DNA of 5,416 bases from Chloroflexota bacterium. GTDB taxonomy: Bacteria; Chloroflexota; Limnocylindria; QHBO01. Where the stretch lies: the NCBI GenBank assembly GCA_005879815.1, contig VBKA01000091.1, forward strand, positions 470-5,885, read 5' to 3'. Shown here one piece after another: positions 1-5,416 of the stretch (position 1 is the first letter of the stretch; each line of letters starts with the position of its first letter). Position numbers and translations under genes: made by a program. The notes under the pieces are model-generated. The model was not told the origin of the DNA. It saw only the letters and a program-made list of their open reading frames with translations, and made no database searches.

Positions 1-2
1 GC

Positions 3-176
3 CGCCGGGGATGGACATTCAGCGCTGAGATCGTCTCCGAACAAGATCACGGTACGCATGACGAAATGAAAATGCGCCGTCTAACCACATCGTCGGGCGA
101 GCCAGTCGCAGACGGCGAACTGGATGCCCTCATCGAGGCGACCCATGGCGAGGGCATTCGAGTACGGTGCAATTAG
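3..176 (+). CDS. Possible 3' tail of an unrecognised gene (partial)
   Basis: A frame open from the left edge stops at TAG 174-176 and gives 57 residues. The last part (residues DGELDALIEATHGEGIRV) has a protein-like composition, with acidic and hydrophobic residues alternating and no arginine/proline excess. I do not recognise a family. About 60% of its third codon positions are G or C, clearly less than in the operon downstream, so it may be a chance open frame. If real, it is the end of a gene that starts outside the window, and the promoter at 237 would lie about 60 bases after its stop. No terminator hairpin is evident directly after the stop. Confidence 0.25.
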   Translation, partial: RRGWTFSAEIVSEQDHGTHDEMKMRRLTTSSGEPVADGELDALIEATHGEGIRVRCN

Positions 177-234
177 GCTGGAGCCGGCACGGGGGCGGCA
201 ACTTCGCGCGCCTCTGTCTACTAACCCGTCTCAA

Positions 235-253
235 CCTTGACACTCAGTCAGGG
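235..253. promoter_or_regulatory. Inverted repeat over the -35 box, candidate operator
   Basis: CCTTGAC (235-241) and GTCAGGG (247-253) flank a 5-base centre (ACTCA). Six of the seven positions are complementary; the exception is T237 opposite G251. The repeat covers the whole -35 hexamer, so a dimeric repressor bound here would block RNA polymerase. No regulator gene is visible in the window. A short imperfect palindrome can occur by chance, so this is a candidate only. Confidence 0.3.
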
Positions 254-266
254 CGGCCGGTAGACT
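237..266 (+). promoter_or_regulatory. Sigma-70-type promoter for the exporter/acetyltransferase operon
   Basis: A perfect -35 hexamer TTGACA (237-242) is followed after 18 bases by TAGACT (261-266). The second hexamer matches TATAAT at four of six positions and fits the TANNNT form common for -10 elements in high-GC bacteria. Transcription would start near 272-274, giving a 5' leader of about 310 bases before the first gene at 582. The hexamers and spacing are seen directly; promoter activity and start point are inferred. It is the best promoter match I found upstream of the operon. Confidence 0.6.
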
Positions 267-337
267 GCCGCGGCTTGGGCGTCGCCGCGCGCCGCTCAGC
301 CCGCCGACCAATCCCCAGCAGGAGCTGCACACAGGAC

Positions 338-427
338 ATGGCTCTCGTGAACTGCGCACTTCGACTGCGCCGAGGGACGCCACTCAGCGGCGCCTTCGAT
401 GGGAGATCTGTGCCCACCTCGAGCTGA
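338..427 (+). CDS. Candidate 29-residue leader peptide
   Basis: ATG at 338 opens a frame that ends with TGA at 425-427 and encodes a 29-residue peptide beginning MALVNCALRLRRG. A purine-rich AGGAG (320-324) lies 13 bases upstream, longer than usual for a ribosome site; a shorter AGGA (333-336) sits almost against the start. The stop lies 7 bases before the first hairpin of the leader and 38 bases before the terminator stem. That position would let a translating or stalled ribosome influence folding. The peptide has no run of one amino acid as in classical biosynthetic attenuators. It has three arginines close together (residues 9, 11 and 12). The frame also continues open upstream, so it may be fortuitous. 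Confidence 0.3.
   Translation: MALVNCALRLRRGTPLSGAFDGRSVPTSS
367..393 (+). other. Leader hairpin 1 (6-bp stem)
   Basis: GCGCCG (367-372) is perfectly complementary to CGGCGC (388-393), with a 15-base loop. The hairpin lies inside the candidate leader ORF, so it could form only when ribosomes are absent or stalled upstream. A short all-GC stem in GC-rich DNA has a fair chance of arising without selection. Confidence 0.3.
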
Positions 428-473
428 CGAATTGCCGGCGAGACGCCGGAAACGAAAGCCACGAGCCGTGGGC
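412..473 (+). promoter_or_regulatory. Candidate antiterminator pairing
   Basis: GCCCAC (412-417) is an exact reverse complement of GTGGGC (468-473), which forms most of the 5' arm of the terminator stem. The two helices cannot coexist. The upstream arm lies within the last codons of the candidate leader ORF (the V-P-T codons). A ribosome that finished the ORF would mask it and allow termination; a ribosome stalled earlier would leave it free and favour read-through. A six-base match within a 200-base GC-rich leader is not rare by chance, so this is suggestive only. Confidence 0.25.
435..449 (+). other. Leader hairpin 2 (6-bp GC stem, 3-base loop)
   Basis: CCGGCG (435-440) and CGCCGG (444-449) form a perfect six-pair stem around the loop AGA. 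It starts 7 bases after the stop of the candidate leader ORF and ends 16 bases before the terminator stem. It would sit inside the loop enclosed by the proposed antiterminator helix (412-417 with 468-473), so it is compatible with that alternative fold. Confidence 0.4.
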
Positions 474-495
474 CGGAAAGGGTCCACGGTTTTTT
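466..495 (+). terminator. Intrinsic (rho-independent) terminator in the operon leader
   Basis: CCGTGGGCC (466-474) pairs with GGTCCACGG (481-489) over nine base pairs, eight Watson-Crick and one G-U, around the loop GGAAAG. Six thymines (490-495) follow directly. This is a textbook intrinsic terminator, and T6 is the most conspicuous T run in an otherwise GC-rich region. It lies downstream of the predicted promoter and 86 bases before the ATPase start, with no recognisable gene close upstream. It is therefore best read as a conditional terminator (attenuator). It could alternatively end a short RNA or an upstream transcript. Confidence 0.7.
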
Positions 496-514
496 GATGC
501 CGATGAGCATCCAG

Positions 515-545
515 GAGCCGCGGGCCCAGCGAGGGACCGCGGCTC
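515..545 (+). other. Strong hairpin between terminator and first start codon
   Basis: GAGCCGCGG (515-523) and CCGCGGCTC (537-545) form a perfect nine-pair stem. It continues past a G/A mismatch with three further pairs (CCC 525-527 with GGG 533-535), leaving the loop AGCGA. No T run follows, so it is not an ordinary intrinsic terminator. It ends 36 bases before the ATG at 582, leaving the ribosome site (571-578) unpaired. It may stabilise the processed mRNA 5' end or serve as a protein site in DNA. The structure is seen; the role is unknown. Confidence 0.5.
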
Positions 546-570
546 GATTGCTGTCGGGCGGCGGCACGAA

Positions 571-578
571 GGGAAGGA
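571..578 (+). promoter_or_regulatory. Ribosome binding site of the ABC ATPase gene
   Basis: GGGAAGGA lies 3 bases upstream of ATG 582, with its GGGA portion at a more usual distance of 7 bases. It supports 582 as the start, although the protein then has an unusually long N-terminal segment before the nucleotide-binding domain. Confidence 0.55.
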
Positions 579-581
579 ATC

Positions 582-1471
<890 letters not shown>

Positions 1472-1475
<4 letters not shown>

Positions 1476-2272
1476 CCCTGATGGCCCGCGAGCTGAAGGC
1501 GAGCTTCGCCTTCGTCGAGCGGAACTTCAACCTGACCAAGCGATATTGGGGCTGGGAGTTCGCCTGGCTGATCTACTCGATCGCCGGGGCGCTGGCGGTT
1601 TCGCTCATCGGGCGCAGCGAGGGGAGCGAGCGGCTCCTGCTGGTGCTGGTGGTGGGCGCCATCTTCTGGAACTTCCTCTCGCTCGTCTTCGAGTTCATCG
1701 CGGAGACGGTGCAGTGGGAGCGATGGGAGGGGACGCTCGAGTACACCTTCATGGCACCCGTGCGCCGCTATGCGCAGCTGCTCGGCTCGGCGATTTACGC
1801 CATCGGCTACGGGCTTGTGCACACCGCGGTGGTGCTCACGGTGCTCGCACTGTTCTTCCAGCTCGACCTGACGCACGCCAACTTCGCGACCGCGGGTGCC
1901 TTCATCATGCTCGGCTCGCTGAGCTTCATGGGCATCGGGATCGCGGCAGCCATCCTGCCGCTGATGTACGTCGAGCGCGGCGGCCAGATGGTGTTCGTGA
2001 TCCAATCGGTCCTGCTGCTGGTGAGCGGGGTCTACTACCCCATCTCCGTGCTGCCCGGCTGGATGCAGGCGGTCAGCCACTTCTCGCCGGCCACGTACGT
2101 GCTGGACGGGGTGCGGGCTGGCCTCATCCAGGGGACGCCGGTCACGTCGCTGTTCGCCGACGTCTGGCCGCTGCTCGTCATGGGCGCGGTGCTCATCCCC
2201 CTCGGGATGTGGACCTTCGGTCGCGCTGAGCGCTATGCGAAGCGGACCGGCAAGCTCAAGAGGGTGGGCTGA
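1472..2272 (+). CDS. ABC-2 type transporter permease
   Basis: This is the membrane subunit that pairs with the preceding ATPase; two copies of each would make the exporter. The 266 residues contain about six hydrophobic segments, near 30-47, 54-76, 107-130, 141-164, 173-190 and 229-249, the normal number for the ABC-2 family (DrrB-like). The loop after segment 2 (residues 74-96, including QWERWEGTLEYTFMAP) resembles the coupling region of these permeases. The segment at 185-218, with SGVYYPISVLPGW and a following SPATYVLDGVR, is the characteristic ABC-2 C-terminal motif. The C-terminus is basic and cytosolic by the positive-inside rule. The gene overlaps its upstream neighbour by ATGA and its downstream neighbour by one base (TGATG), so expression is probably coupled. 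The substrate is unknown. Confidence 0.92.
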
Positions 2273-3288
2273 TGGACGCGACGACCAACAGACCGATGAC
2301 CGAGCTCGACCTCGTCTTCCGAGCCTGGCGCGGCGGGCCAGACGCGATCGAGATGGCCCGCGTCTCGAACGCGGCGAACCTCGCGGAAGGGGTCGACCAC
2401 CACAACACGGCGGAGCAGCTGGCCAACTACTTCAGCCATCCCGGCGACCACTTCGACGCCGCTCGCGACGTGGTGATGGTGGAGAGCGGCGGGGCAGTTG
2501 TGGCGTACGGCTGGCACAACTGGATCGACACCACCGACCAGGTGCGCGAGCACCGGCTTGGCGGTTACGTCCACCCCGAATGGACCCATCGCGGCATCGG
2601 GCGCCGGCTCCTCGGGTGGCTCGAGGCGCGGTCGCGGGCATCGGTCGAGGAGCATCCCACGCAGCTGCCGGCGTTCTACGGAAGCTGGGCGGACGAGCAG
2701 CGCATCGGCAAGCAGGTCCTTCTCGACCGGGAGGGCTACACGCCCCTGCGCTGGTTCTTCGACATGCGCCGCGATGGCCTGGATGTCGTCGACGTGCCGG
2801 AGATGCCGCCAAGGCTCGATATCCGGCCGATCGGAAGCGACCGGGCATCGCTGCGCCGCCTCTTCGACGCTGACGCGGAAGCCTTCCAGGATCACTGGGG
2901 CGGCTTCCCCACGGACGACGCGGCGTTCGAAGAGATCGTCAGCGACCCCGACTTCGACTCGTCGCTGCATGTGGTGGCCTGGGATGGCAACGAGATCGCG
3001 GGCGCGGTGATCAACGCCATCCCGCGCGCGGAGAACGAGGCCCTCGCCCGCCGCCGGGGATGGCTCGAAAGCGTCTTCGTCCGCCGCCCGTGGCGGCGCC
3101 GCGGGCTCGCGCAGGCGATCGTGGCGCGGTCGCTCGTTGCGCTGCGCGAGCGCGGGATGGATCACGCCATGCTCGGCGTGGACGCCGACAACCCGACTGG
3201 TGCGCTGGGCGTTTACGAGCGCGCCGGCTTCGTCGTTGTCAAGCGGGCGGCCGCCTTCCGCAAGCCGATGGAGGCACCAGCATCATGA
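2272..3288 (+). CDS. Double-domain GNAT N-acetyltransferase (first paralogue)
   Basis: A cytosolic protein predicted to transfer an acetyl group from acetyl-CoA to an amine. The 338 residues hold two GNAT domains, roughly 14-165 and 182-334. In the N-terminal domain, motif A is HPEWTHRGIGRRLL (101-114); its usual first R/Q is Thr105, so this domain may bind acetyl-CoA weakly or be structural. The C-terminal domain has a canonical pyrophosphate-binding RRRGLA (275-280) and a typical C-terminal GNAT block (LGVDADNPTGALGVYERAGF, 301-320). The arrangement resembles mycothiol synthase MshD, where only the C-terminal domain is catalytic, but overall resemblance is not enough to call it mshD. The start is set by TGATG and a GAGG at 2260-2263. 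The next gene is a paralogue. Confidence 0.88.
   Translation: MDATTNRPMTELDLVFRAWRGGPDAIEMARVSNAANLAEGVDHHNTAEQLANYFSHPGDHFDAARDVVMVESGGAVVAYGWHNWIDTTDQVREHRLGGYVHPEWTHRGIGRRLLGWLEARSRASVEEHPTQLPAFYGSWADEQRIGKQVLLDREGYTPLRWFFDMRRDGLDVVDVPEMPPRLDIRPIGSDRASLRRLFDADAEAFQDHWGGFPTDDAAFEEIVSDPDFDSSLHVVAWDGNEIAGAVINAIPRAENEALARRRGWLESVFVRRPWRRRGLAQAIVARSLVALRERGMDHAMLGVDADNPTGALGVYERAGFVVVKRAAAFRKPMEAPAS
3270..3274 (+). promoter_or_regulatory. Ribosome binding site that decides the second GNAT start
   Basis: GGAGG lies 10 bases before ATG 3285. The same frame stays open upstream to 3060, but that stretch overlaps the first GNAT gene by more than 220 bases and is arginine-rich out-of-frame translation. 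The site and the ATGA overlap make 3285 the convincing start. Confidence 0.65.
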
Positions 3289-4325
3289 CCGAGACCGTTC
3301 GTCCCTCTGGCGTCGTGGCCGGGGTGGGGGAGGTGACCCCCGCGGTGCCGGATCCGCCGGCTATCGACGCGCTCCGCTTCCGGCGACTCCTGCGTCCTGA
3401 TGACGTGGCGGAGCTGACTGAACTCGAAAACCTCTGCTATGCAGCGGACAGGGTGCCCGAGCGCTTGGCACCGGAGGAGCTCGCCAACTGGCTCGCGCCA
3501 ACTGAGCGACGCGATCCCGACCGGGACATGCTGGTTGCGGAGGTTGGCGGGCGAATGATCGGGATGACGACCGGCGGCTGGCAGCCCGACAACGACGGCG
3601 GTCGCAACTATGGGACGTGGGGCGTGGTGCATCCCGATTGGCGGCGCCGTGGCCTGGGAGGCGCGCTTCTGCGCTGGACGGAGGCGCGCCGGCGCGAAGT
3701 GGGCGCGAGCCATCCGGCCGACGTTGTCAAGCGCCTGGAGAGCTGGTCCTTCGACCAGGAGGCCGGGCGCAACGCGCTGCTCGAGGCGAACGGCTACATG
3801 CCCGTCCGCTACTGGTTCGACATGGAGCGGCCCGACCTCGACAATATTCCGTACGTTGCACTTCCAGACGGGTTTGAGTTTCGGCCGGCGCGCGAGGAGG
3901 ACGCGCGAGAGGTCTGGGACGTCGAGACCGCAGCCTTTCGCGACCACTTCGGCGGCATGGACGAGACCGAGGATGCGTATCGGCAACAGCTCAGCGACCC
4001 GAACCGCGACATCTCGCTGTGGGCGCTCGTCTGGCACGAAGGCCGAATCGTGGGTGAGTCGCTGAATCGCATCAAGCGCGCCGAGAACGAGGCGCTGGGC
4101 GTCAAGCGCGGCTGGGTCATCGCCGTGGCGGTACTTGCCGGGTTCCGCCGGCGCGGCTTGGGGCGTGCCATCGTGGCCCAGAGCCTTCGCCAGCTCCGGG
4201 ATGCCGGCATGACGAGTGCCCGTCTCGGGGTCGATGCCGAGAATCCGCACGGAGCGCTGGGGATCTACGAGGGGCTCGGCTTCAGCGTCGTCGAGCGTGG
4301 CCGCATCTACCGCAAGCCGCTCTAG
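3285..4325 (+). CDS. Double-domain GNAT N-acetyltransferase (second paralogue)
   Basis: A cytosolic acetyl-CoA-dependent acyltransferase of 346 residues with two GNAT domains, about 30-180 and 197-345, after a 28-residue alanine/proline/valine-rich lead. Both domains keep the acetyl-CoA pyrophosphate loop: RRRGLG at 120-125 and RRRGLG at 288-293. The C-terminal block LGVDAENPHGALGIYEGLGF (314-333) is nearly the same as in the preceding gene. Aligned by hand without gaps over the last 110 residues, the two proteins share about 60 identities (55%). Both also keep the GYxPxRxxFDM segment that closes the N-terminal domain, so the pair came from duplication of a whole two-domain gene. The start overlaps the previous stop as ATGA. 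The substrate is unknown; context with an exporter suggests a small-molecule amine. Confidence 0.88.
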   Translation: MTETVRPSGVVAGVGEVTPAVPDPPAIDALRFRRLLRPDDVAELTELENLCYAADRVPERLAPEELANWLAPTERRDPDRDMLVAEVGGRMIGMTTGGWQPDNDGGRNYGTWGVVHPDWRRRGLGGALLRWTEARRREVGASHPADVVKRLESWSFDQEAGRNALLEANGYMPVRYWFDMERPDLDNIPYVALPDGFEFRPAREEDAREVWDVETAAFRDHFGGMDETEDAYRQQLSDPNRDISLWALVWHEGRIVGESLNRIKRAENEALGVKRGWVIAVAVLAGFRRRGLGRAIVAQSLRQLRDAGMTSARLGVDAENPHGALGIYEGLGFSVVERGRIYRKPL

Positions 4326-4346
4326 CGGGCAACTTCTGCCTCTGCC

Positions 4347-4367
4347 CTCCGAACTCGGAGTGCCGAG
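4347..4367 (+). other. Two overlapping alternative hairpins after the operon
   Basis: CTCCG (4347-4351) pairs with CGGAG (4356-4360), and CTCGG (4354-4358) pairs with CCGAG (4363-4367); each leaves a four-base loop. They share bases, so only one can form at a time. They start 22 bases after the stop codon but carry no T run. They may protect the mRNA end or be incidental. Confidence 0.3.
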
Positions 4368-4529
4368 AGGCGCCTGGTGGCCGCGCTACGTGGCGCTGCA
4401 AACCGCTCCGAGCATGCTGCGGCAGCGGTTCACGCCAACGGACGCTCCTGCCGGCCTGCCGCGCAGTCGCGCGATACGCAACGCGATTGGCGGTCGCGCG
4501 CGGAGAGTGCAGCGGCCAGCCCGCCGATA

Positions 4530-4548
4530 CCGCGACCAGTAGTCGCGG
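4530..4548. terminator. Perfect 7-bp hairpin, possible bidirectional terminator without T run
   Basis: CCGCGAC (4530-4536) and GTCGCGG (4542-4548) form a perfect seven-pair stem around CAGTA. It lies between convergent genes, where a symmetric stem could act on both strands. Hairpins lacking a T run are reported as transcript ends in high-GC actinobacteria, but without the T run the call stays tentative. Confidence 0.35.
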
Positions 4549-4607
4549 GCCGGGAGTGGAGCGGCGGTGAGGCGGGCCTGGAATGGACGCGTGAGGGGTC
4601 AGCCGGC

Positions 4608-4637
4608 AAAAATGTCGCGTCAGGAGGCGAGGACACG
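4608..4637 (-). terminator. Weak intrinsic terminator overlapping the glycosyltransferase stop
   Basis: On the minus strand CGTGTC (4637-4632) can pair with GACGCG (4621-4616), six pairs with one G-U, around a ten-base loop that includes part of the stop codon. After ACA's first bases a T5 run follows (4612-4608). The position directly at the gene end fits a terminator, but the stem is short and the loop long. Confidence 0.35.
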
Positions 4638-5416
4638 CTCACCCAGGAGCTCTCGGTAATAGTCCACCACCTGTTCAGTGACGCGCGGCCAGGAGTATTC
4701 CGGTGCCTTGGCGCGCCCCGCTTCGCCCAGCTGGTGGCGCAGCTCGGGGTCCCGGGCCAAGGTGTAGAGGGCAGCCGCCAGCTGCTTGTGGTTGCGCGGC
4801 TCGACGAGGAGGCCGGTGAGGTCCCGCTGGACGACATTCTTGTAGCCATGAATGTCGGAGGCGACGATTGGCACCCCGGCCGCCATCGCCTCGAGCAGGA
4901 CGATCCCGAAGCTCTCCTGGCCGGTGGAGGGAGCACAGAAGATGTCCGATGACGCGAAGTAGCGGGCCTTTCGCCGGTCGCTGACGCGGCCCAGGAACTC
5001 GACGTCGCGGATCTGCCGGAGCCCGACGTAGCGGCGGTACTCTCGCAGCTTCGGTCCCGCGCCAACGACCAGCAGGCGCGCGTCCACACGGCGCTTGCGG
5101 AGGCGGTGATGGGCCTTGAGCAGGTGGATGAGGCCCTTGCGCTCCTCGAGACGTCCCACGAACAGGATGTTCAGCGTCCCGTCGCGGAGCTCGTCCATCG
5201 GCTCAGCGTTGGCGTAGAGGTCGATGTCGACCCCGTTCGGGATGATCCGGTAGTCACCGGGGAAATAGCGGCTGATGAAATGGCGCGCCGCTCCGGAGAC
5301 CGCGATCCGGCCATGCAGCTTTGCCGCGAGCTGCGCCGCCCAGCGCTGCCCGATCCAGTAGCTGGGGCTGAATCCGCCGAAGGCGTGGAAGGTCGCCACG
5401 TTCACCGTCTCCGACT
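4620..5416 (-). CDS. GT4-family glycosyltransferase, PimA/PimB-like (5' end outside the window)
   Basis: A retaining GT-B glycosyltransferase that moves a sugar from a nucleotide donor to a lipid or glycan at the inner membrane face. The frame stays open through the right edge, so the N-terminus is missing; about 265 residues are visible, against 370-400 for full-length members. Numbering from the Val codon at 5405: ATFHAFGG (4-11) closes the N-terminal Rossmann domain and NGVD (57-60) follows the inter-domain link. GRLEERKG (84-91) carries the donor-phosphate Arg and Lys. ESFGIVLLE (164-172) is the E-x7-E motif with both glutamates. The wording GRIAVS, NGVD, FLGRV and ESFGIVLLEAMAAG closely parallels phosphatidylinositol mannosyltransferases, but other GT4 enzymes share it. 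It converges on the acetyltransferase operon and is not part of it. Confidence 0.9.
   Translation of the reverse strand, partial: SETVNVATFHAFGGFSPSYWIGQRWAAQLAAKLHGRIAVSGAARHFISRYFPGDYRIIPNGVDIDLYANAEPMDELRDGTLNILFVGRLEERKGLIHLLKAHHRLRKRRVDARLLVVGAGPKLREYRRYVGLRQIRDVEFLGRVSDRRKARYFASSDIFCAPSTGQESFGIVLLEAMAAGVPIVASDIHGYKNVVQRDLTGLLVEPRNHKQLAAALYTLARDPELRHQLGEAGRAKAPEYSWPRVTEQVVDYYRELLGERVLAS

Larger units (their letters stand above)
273..581 (+). promoter_or_regulatory. Long structured 5' leader of the operon
   Basis: About 310 bases lie between the predicted transcription start and the ABC ATPase start codon. The stretch contains a 29-codon candidate leader ORF (338-427), hairpins at 367-393, 435-449 and 515-545, and an intrinsic terminator at 466-495. 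Such a length plus a terminator ahead of the first gene is typical of leaders controlled by attenuation, either by a riboswitch or by ribosome stalling. I could not match the sequence to any riboswitch class I know. The function is inferred; the structural elements are seen. Confidence 0.45.
4326..4619. other. Non-coding gap between convergent genes
   Basis: These 294 bases separate the stop of the second acetyltransferase from the stop of the minus-strand glycosyltransferase. I see no convincing gene: open frames crossing it are arginine/alanine-rich and continue as shadows into the glycosyltransferase. Besides the hairpins listed separately, CGCGCGA (4468-4474) is the perfect complement of TCGCGCG (4494-4500) across a 19-base loop. 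The region needs to stop transcription from both sides, yet the only homopolymer run is A5 at 4608-4612, which reads as T5 on the minus strand. Confidence 0.6.

Noticed and set aside
62..337. Extension of the leader ORF upstream as a longer gene
   Set aside because: The frame is open from 62, but the translation is dominated by Arg, Gly and Ser and the only early start is a GTG at 167 without a ribosome site. It would also span the promoter.
430..510. Cyclic di-GMP-I (GEMM) riboswitch
   Set aside because: The piece ACGAAAGCCACGAGCC recalls the GEMM core, but the 5' GGCAAACC element, the GNRA-capped first stem and the 3' partner are absent. A covariance search would settle it.
528..545. T-box antiterminator motif
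   Set aside because: GAGGGACCGCGG only partly resembles the AGGGTGGNACCGCG consensus, and the surrounding bases are explained by the perfect hairpin 515-545. The downstream genes are not amino-acid-related in any evident way.
3060..3284. Upstream extension of the second acetyltransferase by 75 codons
   Set aside because: It would overlap the preceding gene in another frame, is arginine-rich, and has no GNAT similarity. GGAGG plus ATG 3285 is a far better start.
2233..4250. Two long minus-strand open frames (310 and 345 residues) opposite the acetyltransferase genes
   Set aside because: Codon bias in GC-rich genes keeps these antisense frames open. No family resemblance, and the plus strand has conserved GNAT motifs throughout.
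2272..4325. Naming one acetyltransferase mshD (mycothiol synthase)
   Set aside because: The tandem-GNAT plan fits, but many uncharacterised two-domain GNATs share it, there are two copies, and no other mycothiol gene is in the window.
4377..4952. Plus-strand open frame of 191 residues covering the convergent gap and the glycosyltransferase end
   Set aside because: Most of it is antisense to the glycosyltransferase, which has clear conserved motifs. The remainder shows no recognisable domain.

Overview
The window is about two-thirds G+C, with strongly G/C-ending codons and short overlaps between consecutive genes. This suggests a high-GC bacterium, most likely Actinomycetota or a soil-type Chloroflexota. 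The protein types fit either phylum: a DrrAB-like ABC exporter, tandem-GNAT acetyltransferases resembling the mycothiol synthase MshD architecture, and a PimA/PimB-like GT4 glycosyltransferase. No marker in the window decides between them.

Layout. Positions 1-236 hold at most the tail of an unrecognised reading frame that ends at 176. Positions 237-581 look like a promoter plus a long structured 5' leader. The leader has a TTGACA/TAGACT promoter, a 29-codon candidate leader ORF, several hairpins and a very clean intrinsic terminator (9-bp stem and T6) about 87 bases before the first gene. Positions 582-4325 are a four-gene plus-strand operon: ABC ATPase, ABC-2 permease, and two paralogous double-GNAT acetyltransferases. 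Every junction overlaps (ATGA, TGATG, ATGA), so the genes are probably translationally coupled. Positions 4326-4619 are a non-coding gap between convergent genes, with several hairpins. Positions 4620-5416 hold the 3' part of a minus-strand GT4 glycosyltransferase that runs off the right edge.

How it may work. The first two genes form a minimal ABC exporter, with one ATPase and one six-helix membrane subunit. The last two are cytosolic acetyl-CoA-dependent transferases that arose by duplication. Export coupled to acetylation would fit removal or modification of a toxic small molecule, or processing of a secondary metabolite; the substrate cannot be read from the sequence. The leader could allow premature termination to be switched off by an alternative 6-bp helix whose 5' arm lies inside the leader ORF. 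That arrangement matches ribosome-mediated attenuation. The attenuation model is inference; the individual elements are visible in the sequence.
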